Source of the DNA: Xylophilus ampelinus
GTDB lineage: Bacteria > Pseudomonadota > Gammaproteobacteria > Burkholderiales > Burkholderiaceae_C
Assembly: GCF_003217575.1 (NCBI RefSeq)
Contig: NZ_QJTC01000007.1
Location: 81,023 to 145,022, forward strand
Direction of reading: 5' to 3'
DNA: 64,000 bases
Below are positions 7,684 through 16,357 of this stretch, piece by piece. A model generated the notes under the pieces. It was not told the origin of the DNA. It worked only from the letters and a program-made list of their open reading frames with translations, and did no database searches. Made by a program: the position numbers and the translations under genes. Numbering within the stretch: the first letter of the stretch is position 1; every line of letters begins with the position of its first letter.

Positions 7684-9674
7684 GTCTTGGCTCCCTTGCT
7701 TGCCACCGCGCCACGCGGGCCGACGGGTATTGCTCCCTCTCCCGCAGGCGGGAGAGGGCTGGGGTGAGGGTTGCGCCGAGCCAGCCGATCCGCCAGTTGT
7801 TTGGCGAAGCCGGCGATGCCCTGCGGGCACAGCAGCACCAGCAGCAGGATGATCCCGCCCAGCATCGCGCGCCAGTAATCGGTGTTGCGCGCCACCGTGT
7901 CGTGCAGCCAGGTGAAGGTCACCGCGCCCACCACCGGCCCGGCCAGCGTCTGCAGCCCGCCCAGCAGCACCATCACCAGGCCGTCGACCGAGCGCGAGAC
8001 CGACAGCGTCTCGGGCGAGATGCTGCCTTTGGAGAACGCGTACAGCGCGCCCGCCAGGCCGGCCACGGTGCCGGCCAGGATGAAGGCGACCCACTGCATC
8101 CGCTTCACGTCGATGCCGATCGCGTCGGCCCGCAGCGGCGAATCGCGGCCGGCGCGCATCGCGTAGCCGAAGGGCGAGAACAGCACCCTACGCAGGAACA
8201 GGATGCCCGCGCCCACCAGCGCCAGGGTGAGCCAGTAGTACACCCGCTTGTCGGCCAGCCACGCGGCGGGCCAGACGCCGGTCAGGCCGTTGCTGCCGCC
8301 GGTGAAGGCGTCCCACTGGTAGGTGACCGCCCAGGCGATCTGGGCGAAGGCCAGCGTCAGCATCGCCAGGTACACGCCCGACAGCCGCACCGCGAACCAG
8401 CCGAAGACGAAGGCGCCGAGCGCGGCCACCAGCGGCGCCAGCACCAAGGCCGCCTCCATCGGCAGGCCGGCCGAGCGCACCAGCAGCGCGGCGCCGTAGG
8501 CCCCCAGGCCGAAGTAGGCCGCGTGGCCGAACGAGTGCATGCCCGCCGGCCCCATGATGAAGTGCAGGCTGACCGCGAACAGCGCCGCCACCATCAGGTC
8601 GATGGCCAGCACCGCGGCGTAGGGCGCGCCCGCGGTCAGCCAGGGCAGCGCCACCAGCGCCAGGCCCGGCACCGCGGCGGCCATCAGGTAGCTGCGGCTG
8701 GCCGGTCGCAGCGGCTCCTCCTGCAGGCCCAGGTGCCGGCTCGGCGCCTGCGGGCGGCCGAACAGGCCCCACGGCCGCCAGACCAGCACCACCGCCATCA
8801 CCAGGAATTCGACCACCAGCGTGAGCTTCGAGAACGAGACGGGGATGCCGAACACCTCGACCACGCCCAGCCAGATGCAGATCGCCTTGATCTCGGCGAT
8901 CAGCAGCGCCGCCGCATAGGCGCCGGGGATCGAGCCCATGCCGCCCACCACCACCACCACGAAGGCGGCGCCGATGGTGTTCAGGTCCATCTCCAGATTG
9001 GCGGGCTCGCGCGGCAGCTGCAGCGCGCCGCCCAGGCCGGCCAGCAGCGCGCCGAGCGCGAACACCGCGGTGAACAGCCAGGCCTGGTCGACGCCCAGGG
9101 CGCTCACCATCTCGCGGTCCTGCGTGGCGGCGCGCACCAGGGTGCCCCAGCGGGTCCTGGTCAGCAGCAGCCAGAGCAGGCCCAGCACCACCGGGCCGAC
9201 GACGATCAGGAACAGGTCGTAGGCCGGGAACTGCCGGCCCAGGATCTCGACCGAGCCCTTCAGGCCCGGCGCCCGCGGGCCGAGCAGCTCCTCGGCGCCC
9301 CAGAGCCACAGCACGCCGTCCTTGATGACCAGCACCAGCGCGAAGGTCGCCAGCAGCTGGAACAGCTCGGGCGCCTTGTAGATGCGGCGCAGCAGCACCA
9401 CCTCGATCAGCGCGCCCAGCGCGCCCACCGCCAGCGCCACCAGCGGCAGCGACACCCAGAAGCCGACGCCGACGCCGACGCCGCCGCCGATGCCGCCCAG
9501 GCGCTCGACCAGGCTGTAGGCCACGTAGACGCCCACCATGAAGAAGGAGCCGTGGGCGAAGTTCACGATGCGCGTGACGCCGAAGATCAGCGACAGCCCC
9601 GCCGCCACCAGAAACAGCGACGACGCGCCCGCCAGCCCGTTGAGCAGCTGAACGACGAAGCCTGAGAAAGTCAT
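7680..9674 (-). CDS. livHM: Fused LivH-LivM branched-chain-type ABC permease
   Basis: 664 residues. Residues about 1-300 are a LivH-type permease (RIVNFAHGSFFMVG motif near the N-terminus; the VVVVVGGMGSIPGA loop is the ATPase contact). Residues about 330-630 are a LivM-type permease (FGHAAYFGLGAYGAALL and a second ATPase-contact segment around VMVLLGGLQTLAGP). Together they give two sets of transmembrane helices in one chain. LivH and LivM are usually separate, so this is a gene fusion. The last roughly 25 residues (HPSPLPPAGEG...) come from a REP-like palindrome. It forms the membrane channel for LivG/LivF. Confidence 0.92.
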   Translation of the reverse strand: MTFSGFVVQLLNGLAGASSLFLVAAGLSLIFGVTRIVNFAHGSFFMVGVYVAYSLVERLGGIGGGVGVGVGFWVSLPLVALAVGALGALIEVVLLRRIYKAPELFQLLATFALVLVIKDGVLWLWGAEELLGPRAPGLKGSVEILGRQFPAYDLFLIVVGPVVLGLLWLLLTRTRWGTLVRAATQDREMVSALGVDQAWLFTAVFALGALLAGLGGALQLPREPANLEMDLNTIGAAFVVVVVGGMGSIPGAYAAALLIAEIKAICIWLGVVEVFGIPVSFSKLTLVVEFLVMAVVLVWRPWGLFGRPQAPSRHLGLQEEPLRPASRSYLMAAAVPGLALVALPWLTAGAPYAAVLAIDLMVAALFAVSLHFIMGPAGMHSFGHAAYFGLGAYGAALLVRSAGLPMEAALVLAPLVAALGAFVFGWFAVRLSGVYLAMLTLAFAQIAWAVTYQWDAFTGGSNGLTGVWPAAWLADKRVYYWLTLALVGAGILFLRRVLFSPFGYAMRAGRDSPLRADAIGIDVKRMQWVAFILAGTVAGLAGALYAFSKGSISPETLSVSRSVDGLVMVLLGGLQTLAGPVVGAVTFTWLHDTVARNTDYWRAMLGGIILLLVLLCPQGIAGFAKQLADRLARRNPHPSPLPPAGEGAIPVGPRGAVASKGAKT
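7735..7758. repeat. REP-like palindrome inside the livHM 3' end
   Basis: CCCTCTCCCGC AG GCGGGAGAGGG, followed by CTGGGGTGAGG. It is the same element as in nicB (2201-2292), in the opposite orientation. Confidence 0.85.
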
Positions 9675-9736
9675 GCGAAACCCCGCGGTGCAGCCGAAGA
9701 CGGTGTCGAGGGCGCAGCCGGGGCCGCGCCACTCGC

Positions 9737-9809
9737 AATGCTACATAAATGATAGCTAGAAGTCGGCGCATTACGCCGGCTACAGCCACTTTTCTTCTGG
9801 AAAAGCGCC
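9737..9809. repeat. Dispersed intergenic hairpin repeat, family C, copy 1
   Basis: Starts AATGCTACATAAATGATAGC and contains the stem GTCGGCG-CATTA-CGCCGGC. A related 73-bp copy is at 18405-18477. It lies in the 152-bp gap between livK and livHM. Confidence 0.75.
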
Positions 9810-9826
9810 CACGGGGCCGTTCGGAC

Positions 9827-11026
9827 TCAGTCCGCGGCGCGCAGCTTCTTGACTTTGTCGTCGGTGGGCTGGAACTTGGCGCCGTCGAGGTAGGTGTAGT
9901 CCACCATCACGCCCTTGCCGCCGTCGTTCTTGGTCTTGCCGACATAGGCGCCCATGGTCGACTGGTTGTCCTGCGCGCGGTAGACGATCTTGCCGAAGGG
10001 CGTGTCGACCGGCAGGCCCTTGAAGGCCGCGGCCAGCTTCTCGGTCTCGGTGCTGCCGGCCTTCTTGGCACCGGCGGCGATCGACTGGATCGCGCTGTAG
10101 CCGACGACCGAGCCCAGGCGCGGGTAGTCCTTGAACCTGGCCTGGTAGGCGGCGAGGAAGGCCTTGTGCTCGGGCGTCTGCAGGCTGCTCCACGGGTAGC
10201 CGGTGACGACCCAGCCGGTGGGCGCCTCGTCCTTCAACGGGTCGAGGTACTCGGGCTCGCCGGTCAGCACGCTGACCACCTCGCGGTCCTTGAACAGGCC
10301 GCGGGTGTTGCCCTCGCGCACGAACTTCGACAGGTCGGCGCCGAACAGCACGTTGAAGATCGCGTCGGGCTTGGCGTCGGAGAGCGCCTGCACCACGCTG
10401 CCGGCATCGACCTTGCCGAGCGGCGGCGCCTGCTCGGCGACGAACTCGACATCCGGCTGCGCTTCTTTCAGCAGCTTCTTGAATGTGGCGATCGACGACT
10501 GGCCGTACTCGTAGTTGGGGTAGACCAGCGCCCAGCGCTTCTTCTTCATCTTGGTCGCCTCGGGCACCAGCATCGCCACCTGCATGTAGGTGGAGGGGCG
10601 CAGGCGCTAGGTGTACTTGTTGCCGTTCTGCCAGACGATCTTGTCGGTCAGCGGTTCGCCGGCCAGGTAGAAGAACTTCTTCTGCTTGGCGAAGTCGGTC
10701 AGGGCCAGGCCGGTGTTGGAGAGGAAGGAGCCGGTCAGCACGTCGACCTGCTCGCGCGAGATCAGCTCCTCGGCCATCCGCACCGCGTCGCCGGGGTTGG
10801 CGTTGTCGTCGCGGGTGATCAGCTCCAGCTTCTTGCCGTTGACGCCGCCGGCGGCGTTGATCTCGTCCACCGCCAGCTCCATGCCCTTTTTGTAGGGCTC
10901 GAGGAAGGCGGGCTGCGCCTTGTAGCTGTTGATCTCGCCGATCTTGATCGTGCCCTGCGCATGCGCTGCGGCCGAGAGGGCCATGACAGCGGCGAGCGCG
11001 GCGCTGAGGTGCAATGTCGTCTTCAT
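9827..11026 (-). pseudogene. livK: LivK-type periplasmic binding protein with one in-frame amber codon
   Basis: The frame begins with a signal peptide (MKTTLHLSAALAAVMALSAAAHA) and continues as a Peripla_BP_6 substrate-binding protein (IKIGEINSYKAQPAF... DNANPGDAVRMAEELI). A TAG at 10609-10607 is codon 140 of 400. Immediately after it the same frame resumes with RLRPSTYMQVAMLVPEA, the segment expected in this family, and continues to a normal end at 9827. No frameshift is involved. Relatives have an aromatic residue here (from memory), so TAC or TTC to TAG is a simple explanation. Either the transporter has lost its receptor, or the codon is read through, or it is a sequencing error. AGGAG lies about 10 nt before the ATG. 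Confidence 0.85.
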
Positions 11027-11096
11027 GGGAGCTGCTCCTTGCGGATGGTGAACGGGTGGGGGAGGGGGTGAATGCGGTGCAGTCTGCGGCGCGCGC

Positions 11097-11690
11097 TCAG
11101 CGCAGGCCGTCGGTGCCCTGTATCTCGTGGGCCTGCAGGCCGCCGATGCGCGGCAGCGGACGGCCGCTGTCGGTGACGACCACCGCCACCACGATCTCGG
11201 CGGCGCGCGGCGCGTCGGCCACGCGGGCCTCCATCGCATCGAAGTGGCTGCGGACGAAGGCGGCGTCCTTGTGGCCCAGCGGCACGTCGACCGCGGTGCC
11301 CAGGCCGCCCTGCTTCTTGGCCGACGGCACCAGGGCCGCGCCCTTCTCGACGGCGTGCCTCAGCGGCGCGCCCAGCTTGGGGTGCAGGATCGCGGCGGCA
11401 TGCTCCAGCTCGCCGGCCTCGCCGACGATCGCGGCCTTGCCGTAGCTCTGCGCCGCACCGGGCGCGATGCCCAGCGCCTCGACGCACTTGCGGCCCAGCA
11501 GCGCGCCCAGCTCCTCGCCGATCGCGACCAGCTCGTCCAGGTTCTCGGAGTAGCGGCCGGCGTACGGGTTGGCGATCACCGCCATCGCCAGCGCGCGGCG
11601 GGTCGGTGGGTCGACGGGCCGGCCCATCTCGATGCGCACCTCGTCCACCTGGACGACGATTTTTCTAATGCTTGCTGAAATCATTGCCAC
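11097..11690 (-). CDS. Amino-acid-synthesis-family protein (PF06684), copy B
   Basis: 197 residues, full length for the family. Shared with copy A are ANPYAGRY near residue 40, YGKAAIVGEAGELEHAA near 85, VPSAKKQG near 120 and the C-terminal GGLQAHEIQGTDGLR-type end. The fold and reaction of this family are not established to my knowledge; 'amino acid synthesis' is only a family name. Conserved Lys, His and Glu residues in the central motif look like an active site. Its position between hnr and the transporter suggests a step after or beside 6-hydroxynicotinate reduction; this is inference. Confidence 0.85.
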   Translation of the reverse strand: MAMISASIRKIVVQVDEVRIEMGRPVDPPTRRALAMAVIANPYAGRYSENLDELVAIGEELGALLGRKCVEALGIAPGAAQSYGKAAIVGEAGELEHAAAILHPKLGAPLRHAVEKGAALVPSAKKQGGLGTAVDVPLGHKDAAFVRSHFDAMEARVADAPRAAEIVVAVVVTDSGRPLPRIGGLQAHEIQGTDGLR

Positions 11691-11781
11691 ACCCCCAGGC
11701 TTCGCGCACTGCGTGTCGCTTCGCCAACCCCCTTGCAGGGGTCAACACCAGTGGCCCGGCAAAGCCGGTTCCACGGTGTTT
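11691..11781 (+). repeat. Dispersed repeat, family B, copy 2
   Basis: ACCCCCAGGCTTCGCG ... AACCCCCTTGCAGGGGTC ... GGCAAAGCCGGTTCC, matching the minus strand of 6836-6927. It fills most of the gap between the two PF06684 genes. Confidence 0.7.
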
Positions 11782-11823
11782 CTGAAGGGCCGGGCGCCGT
11801 TGCGCGCCGTTGCTCGAAATTAA

Positions 11824-12465
11824 TCATCGGAGTCCATCCCATTGCTTGATGTTTTCTGCGCGCAGGCCGCCGACGCGGTCGTGGACACGGTAGCCGGTGG
11901 TCATCGCCAGCACGAAGACGATCTCGTCGGATGCCGGCGCGCCGGGCACCCGCACCTCGATCGCGTCGAACTGGCCGCGCACGTAGCTGGCGTTGATGTT
12001 GGTCAGCGGCACGTCGAGCATGGCGCCGGGCGGGCCGACCTTCTTGGTCGAGGGCACGATCGACAGCGCGTTGGCCGGCTGGCCCTTCTTCTCGACGATG
12101 GTGCCGCTGGCGTAGGCCGCGCGGTCGCCCTTCCAGCCGAGCAGCTCGCGCATCGCATAGCCGCCGGGCACGTGCCACAGCGCACCGTGCTCCAGCTCGC
12201 CGGCGGCGCCGACGATCGCGCCCTTGCCGTAGGTGGCGATGCGCTCGACGGCCACGTCCATCGCGGCCAGCAGGCGGCGCGCCATGTCGAGGCCGACCGG
12301 CTGCAGCGCGTCCATCATCGGCAGGATGTCCTGCTCGTAGCGGCCGGCGTACGGGTTGGCCAGCACCGCGCAGACGAAGCCGCGGCGCAGCGGCACGCGC
12401 GCCGGCGGTCCGAACTCGTGGCGGATGTCTTCCACGTGGGTGAAGGTGCGTCGTATCTCGATCAT
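11824..12465 (-). CDS. Amino-acid-synthesis-family protein (PF06684), copy A
   Basis: 213 residues. Same motifs as copy B: ANPYAGRYEQDI, YGKGAIVGAAGELEHGALW, VPSTKKVG, GGLRAENIKQWDGLR. The two are clearly paralogues but well diverged, so they may form a heteromer. The start is the ATG at 12465 (MIEIRRTF); 20 bp separate it from the UPF0280 gene upstream, so it is in the same operon. No known catalytic assignment; see copy B for context. Confidence 0.85.
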   Translation of the reverse strand: MIEIRRTFTHVEDIRHEFGPPARVPLRRGFVCAVLANPYAGRYEQDILPMMDALQPVGLDMARRLLAAMDVAVERIATYGKGAIVGAAGELEHGALWHVPGGYAMRELLGWKGDRAAYASGTIVEKKGQPANALSIVPSTKKVGPPGAMLDVPLTNINASYVRGQFDAIEVRVPGAPASDEIVFVLAMTTGYRVHDRVGGLRAENIKQWDGLR

Positions 12466-12485
12466 GCCGGCAATCCTGCCATTCG

Positions 12486-13442
12486 TTAAGCAAATACCGA
12501 ACCAACCCGCAGCGGCTCGGCGGGTGCGCCGGTGGTGCGCGCCGCCTCTGTCGGCGGCGGCGGGGGCCGCTGCGCCGCATGCGCATTCTGCGCGACCACG
12601 AGCCGGCCCTGGCAGACCAGCGCGGCCGCCCACAGGTGGCCGGCGTCGCGCAGGCGGCAGGCCTCCCGAAGGCCGGCGGCGAGTGCGCGGCGCACCGCGT
12701 CGGCGCCCAGCGGCGGCACCTCTGCCGTGACCGGCAGGCGGCCCAGGTCGCTGTCGTCCTTCAGGTCGCAGGCCGGGCGGCGCTGGATGCGGGCATCGTC
12801 GACGTCCACCGCATTGGCGACCAGGGTGGCGCAGGCATCGGCCTCGGCCGCGGTGCGGGCCAGCACGGTGACGCTGTCGGCGATGCCCCGCGAGAAGCTG
12901 CGGCCGCGCCAGCCGCTGGTGGCGATGCCGCGCACCGGCAGCGCCGCGTCGACGGCGAACCGGCCGTCGGTGGCGATGCCGTGCCCTGCGGCCCGGTCCA
13001 TCTCGGCCGGACCGAAGCGCGCCACGTCGGCCACCAGGCCCACCCGCACCTGCGCGCCCGGCGCCAGGTGCAGCGCGATGTCGCCGCCGTTGTTGACCCA
13101 GGCGCGGCGGATGCCCGGCCGGTCGTAGCAGGCGACGATCTCCTGCGCCACGCTGCCGGCCACCGCCGCCATGGGGGTGAGGTAGACGGCGCGGTGCGGC
13201 GCGCAGGCGCTCCACATGCGGCGCGCCACCGGGCCTTGCACCGGGCAGTCGGCGCCGATCGGCCGTCGCAGCGCGGGCAACTCCGCGACCAGCTCGTCGA
13301 GTAGCGGCAGGAAGCGCCGCCAGGCCGCGGCATGCGCATCGGCCACGTCCGCGGCATCGCCTTCGGCCCCGATGACCAGGTCGATCGGGCCGTGCTGGAA
13401 ATGCCAGCGGCCGTCCGGGAGCGTCGCGCGGGAGGCGGCCAC
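12486..13442 (-). CDS. UPF0280 (ApbE-like fold) family protein
   Basis: About 318 residues with a GTG start at 13442, 6 bp after the hnr stop; no ATG is available nearby. Recognisable UPF0280 features are the Ala/Pro-rich start around RRMWSACAP, AAVAGSVAQEIVA, WVNNGGDIALHL and GIATSGWRGRSFSRGIADSVTVLA. ApbE-like proteins of this fold attach FMN or act on flavin, but UPF0280 has no proven activity that I know of. Being almost fused to hnr suggests a maturation or cofactor role for the reductase; inference only. The C-terminus (RPPPPPTEAARTTG) is low-complexity. Confidence 0.82.
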   Translation of the reverse strand: MAASRATLPDGRWHFQHGPIDLVIGAEGDAADVADAHAAAWRRFLPLLDELVAELPALRRPIGADCPVQGPVARRMWSACAPHRAVYLTPMAAVAGSVAQEIVACYDRPGIRRAWVNNGGDIALHLAPGAQVRVGLVADVARFGPAEMDRAAGHGIATDGRFAVDAALPVRGIATSGWRGRSFSRGIADSVTVLARTAAEADACATLVANAVDVDDARIQRRPACDLKDDSDLGRLPVTAEVPPLGADAVRRALAAGLREACRLRDAGHLWAAALVCQGRLVVAQNAHAAQRPPPPPTEAARTTGAPAEPLRVGSVFA

Positions 13443-13447
13443 CGCGC

Positions 13448-15070
13448 TCAGCCCAGCAGCGGCGCGTGGCCCAGCGGCCAGGGATTGGCGGCCGGCTGCG
13501 GCACCCAGCGCAGGGCGCGGGGCGCGCCGTCGGTGTGCCAGCCGCCGGTGCGCAGCACCTGCTCCAGCGACCGCACATGGTCCAGGTGGCCGCCGAGCAG
13601 GCCGTAGTCGTCGAGCGACATGCTGAATTCGATCGGCGCCACGATGGCGGGCGTGGGCACGGTGCCGAAGCTGTCGTCGGGCATGCGCATCACGTCGGCC
13701 ATCACGGTGATGCCGCCGCCGGGCCAGACATAGGCCGGCGCGCCGCCGCAGGTCACGTTGACCAGCGCCTGCTTGATCGCCCGGGTGAGCTGCACCGGGT
13801 TGTCGGTGACGCCCGCCCGCAGGCTGCCGCCGGCGCCGCCCAGGAACAGCACGGTGCAGAGCGAAGGCTCGCAGTTCTCGCCGATGCGCTCGACCACCGC
13901 GCGCACCTCGGCGGGCATCGGCTGCTCGACCGGCTGCAGCTGCGCATCGAGCACGTACCAGGCGGCATGCTCGCCGGTGGTGGAGGTCATCAAAAGGCGC
14001 AGGCCCGGCCAGGCGGTGCCGTCGTCCCAGCCCTCGATGATCGAGAGCGGCTCGGCGATGTCGGTGCCGCCCCATCCGGTGCCGGGGTTGGCCACCTGGA
14101 AGTAGCGGCCCGGCGTCGACTTGCGGCCGAGCATCCTGATGCCCGACCTGCGCATGTCGAGGCAGCGGCCGGCCTGGTGCTCCGAGAGCACGCCGGTGAT
14201 GTGGTCGTCGACCACCACCACCTCGTCCACATGGCCGAGCAGCTGCTTGGCGAAGATGCCGATGGTGGCCGAGCCGCAGCCGACCCGCATCCGCTGTTCT
14301 TGCACCCCGTTGACGATGGGCGCGCGGCCGGCCTGCACCACGATCTGCGAGCCGCCGTCGATGGTCAGCTCCACCGCCTGCTTGTTGCCCAGCAGCTGCA
14401 TCATCTCGGCGGTGATGCGGCCCTCTTTCTTGCTGCCGCCGGTGAGGTGGTGCACCCCGCCGAGCGACAGCATCTGCGAGCCATACTCGGCCGTCGTCAC
14501 ATGGCCCACCACCTCGCCCTTGCAGCGGATGTCGGCCTGCTCGGGGCCGAGGAAGCGGTCGGTGTCCATCTTCACCTTGAAGCTGCAGTAGCTGAAGATG
14601 CCTTCGGTGACGACCGTCACCATGTCGACGCCCTGCGCCTTCGACGACACGATGAAGGGCGCGGGCTTGTAGTCGGGGTAGGTGGTGGAGGAACCTACGC
14701 CGGTGACGAAGACCTCGTCGGCATGCAGCAGGTCGCCGCTCCAGGCGGCGGTCGGCGGGGCGGTGTCGTCCGCGCTTTCGACGGCTTCGGCATCGGGCGG
14801 CGCGAAAGCCACCAGCCCGGCCTCGCCGGCGGCCAGCGTGCGGCGCAGCAGCACCACCGGATCGACCCGCACCAGCGCGCCTGCCTGGTTGGCGTAGCGG
14901 TCGCAGGCGCCGGTGCGGCCCTCCGATATCTGGCACAGCACCGGGCAGGCGTTGCACTCGATCTTGGGCACGACGGGCCGGGCGCTGCGCGGGGCGGCGG
15001 CCTCCGGCGGGGGCGTCGGCACCGGCATGTCCATGCCGGGCAGGCCGTCGGTCTTGGTGTGTTCCGTCAT
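13448..15070 (-). CDS. hnr: 6-hydroxynicotinate reductase
   Basis: 540 residues. After a Pro/Ala-rich start come cysteines C39, C42, C46 and C56 (CNACPVLC...GAC), a 4Fe-4S ligand set, then a long conserved body (VGSSTTYPDYKPAPFI, GIFSYCSFKVKMDTDRFLG, VGCGSATIGIFAKQL). In Eubacterium barkeri Hnr reduces 6-hydroxynicotinate to 1,4,5,6-tetrahydro-6-oxonicotinate with ferredoxin. Here a ferredoxin-NADP reductase gene is divergently transcribed from the same promoter region, and enamidase, the next enzyme, is in the same cluster. The start is the ATG at 15070 (MTEHTKTDG), chosen over an upstream one because residues before it look non-coding and overlap the operator. Confidence 0.85.
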   Translation of the reverse strand: MTEHTKTDGLPGMDMPVPTPPPEAAAPRSARPVVPKIECNACPVLCQISEGRTGACDRYANQAGALVRVDPVVLLRRTLAAGEAGLVAFAPPDAEAVESADDTAPPTAAWSGDLLHADEVFVTGVGSSTTYPDYKPAPFIVSSKAQGVDMVTVVTEGIFSYCSFKVKMDTDRFLGPEQADIRCKGEVVGHVTTAEYGSQMLSLGGVHHLTGGSKKEGRITAEMMQLLGNKQAVELTIDGGSQIVVQAGRAPIVNGVQEQRMRVGCGSATIGIFAKQLLGHVDEVVVVDDHITGVLSEHQAGRCLDMRRSGIRMLGRKSTPGRYFQVANPGTGWGGTDIAEPLSIIEGWDDGTAWPGLRLLMTSTTGEHAAWYVLDAQLQPVEQPMPAEVRAVVERIGENCEPSLCTVLFLGGAGGSLRAGVTDNPVQLTRAIKQALVNVTCGGAPAYVWPGGGITVMADVMRMPDDSFGTVPTPAIVAPIEFSMSLDDYGLLGGHLDHVRSLEQVLRTGGWHTDGAPRALRWVPQPAANPWPLGHAPLLG

Positions 15071-15153
15071 GCGTGGGATGTCAGCTCGTGGGGCACCGGG
15101 GCGAATCGCGGTGCCGGCAAGTCGCCGCCGGCACCGCTTGAACACGCCTGTCA

Positions 15154-15180
15154 TTTTGTGTAGCATTCACTACATCAAAA
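15154..15180. promoter_or_regulatory. Operator-like inverted repeat upstream of hnr and fpr
   Basis: The core TGTAGCATTCACTACA (15159-15174) is an imperfect palindrome flanked by TTTTG and CAAAA. The same 16-bp motif with two changes is at 17130-17145 before enamidase. It is probably the binding site of the TetR protein at 16358-17038. Confidence 0.7.
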
Positions 15181-15188
15181 TGTTGTGA

Positions 15189-15215
15189 GCGCTACATTTC
15201 GGATCAATGTAGCGC
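15189..15215. promoter_or_regulatory. Second operator-like inverted repeat
   Basis: Perfect 10-bp arms GCGCTACATT (15189-15198) and AATGTAGCGC (15206-15215) with a 7-bp spacer. The arms share the CTACA/TGTAG half-site with the neighbouring operator, so it may be a second site for the same regulator. Confidence 0.65.
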
Positions 15216-15454
15216 ATTCGTTCAGGAGCCGCAACCGGTGTTTTTCCGCACTTTTCCAGGGCGCCGCGCACGCACCGCGACGGCCCCGACGCCTGGGTTC
15301 GGTGCATGCCCGGCCGATGCCCTACCATCGCGGTATCCGCGGCTGCCCTGCCGCCGGCCGCCACGATGGACACCGGAGACAACCCGCTCTCGCCGCCGGG
15401 CTTGCGCGGAACCCGGCGGCCTTCCTCCATCCTTCAATCGCCTTTGCCACGCCC

Positions 15455-16228
15455 ATGAGTGCCTTCAACGAAGAACGCGTTCTCTCCGTCCACCACTGGA
15501 CCGACCGCCTGTTCACCTTCACCACGACGCGCGACCCGTCGCTGCGCTTCTCCAACGGCCATTTCACGATGATCGGCCTGCGCGTCAACGACAAGCCGCT
15601 GCTGCGTGCCTACAGCATCGCCAGCGCCAACTACGAGGAGCACCTCGAGTTCCTGAGCATCAAGGTCGACAACGGCCCGCTCACCTCGCGGCTGCAGCAC
15701 ATCCAGGTGGGCGACACGATCATCGTCGGCAGGAAGCCCACCGGCACCCTGCTGACCGACTACACCCTGCCCGGCAAGCGCCTGTACCTGCTGGGCACCG
15801 GCACCGGCCTGGCTCCCTTCCTGTCGATCATCCGCGACCCCGAGACCTACGAGAAGTTCGAGAAGGTGATCCTGGTCCACGGCGTGCGCCAGGTCGACGA
15901 GCTGGCCTACCACGACATGGTCACCGAGCACCTGCCCAACCACGAGTTCCTGGGCGACCTGGTGCGCAGCCAGCTGCTCTACTACCCCACGGTGACCCGC
16001 GAGAGCTACCGCAACATGGGCCGCATCACCGAGCTGATCGAGACCGGCAAGCTCGAGGCGGACCTGGGCCTGCCGCCGATCGGCGCCGCCGAAGACCGGG
16101 TGATGCTCTGCGGCAGCCCGCACATGCTGACCGATCTGAAGCACCTGCTGGAGAGCCGCGGCTTCAAGGAAGGCAATACCTCCACCCCCGGCGACTTCGT
16201 CATCGAACGGGCCTTCGCCGAGAAATGA
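15455..16228 (+). CDS. fpr: Ferredoxin--NADP(+) reductase
   Basis: 257 residues, the usual length of bacterial subclass I FPR. The FAD-binding RAYSIAS motif (about residue 50) and the NADP-binding GTGTGLAPFLSIIRDP stretch (about 110-125) are intact, and the C-terminus ends ERAFAEK as in this family. It supplies low-potential electrons via ferredoxin, very likely to 6-hydroxynicotinate reductase encoded divergently. The start ATG at 15455 gives the standard MSAFNEERVLSVHHWTDRL N-terminus. The long leader from the operator (about 240 bp) has no other gene. Confidence 0.93.
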   Translation: MSAFNEERVLSVHHWTDRLFTFTTTRDPSLRFSNGHFTMIGLRVNDKPLLRAYSIASANYEEHLEFLSIKVDNGPLTSRLQHIQVGDTIIVGRKPTGTLLTDYTLPGKRLYLLGTGTGLAPFLSIIRDPETYEKFEKVILVHGVRQVDELAYHDMVTEHLPNHEFLGDLVRSQLLYYPTVTRESYRNMGRITELIETGKLEADLGLPPIGAAEDRVMLCGSPHMLTDLKHLLESRGFKEGNTSTPGDFVIERAFAEK

Positions 16229-16229
16229 T

Positions 16230-16285
16230 GCCCCTCGGCTTCTCACTTCGCTGCGCTGCGTGTCGTTCACCATCCCCCGAGGGGC
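16230..16285. repeat. Intergenic stem-loop between fpr and tetR
   Basis: Arms GCCCCTCGG (16230-16238) and CCGAGGGGC (16277-16285) are perfectly complementary around a 38-nt loop. It is either an attenuating hairpin or terminator after fpr, or another dispersed repeat. Confidence 0.5.
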
Positions 16286-16357
16286 GGGCTGCGCCGCGCC
16301 GTGGGGCGGCCCGGCGGCGGGCGCGTGCTGGACGATGCCCGGTGCGTTCCGTGCGCC

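Noticed and set aside
789..9665. Long antisense frames (for example 789-2297, 2448-4103 and 7671-9665 on the plus strand)
   Set aside because: High GC gives long open frames opposite real genes. Their translations are His/Arg/Gly-rich without domains, while the minus-strand products are clear family members.
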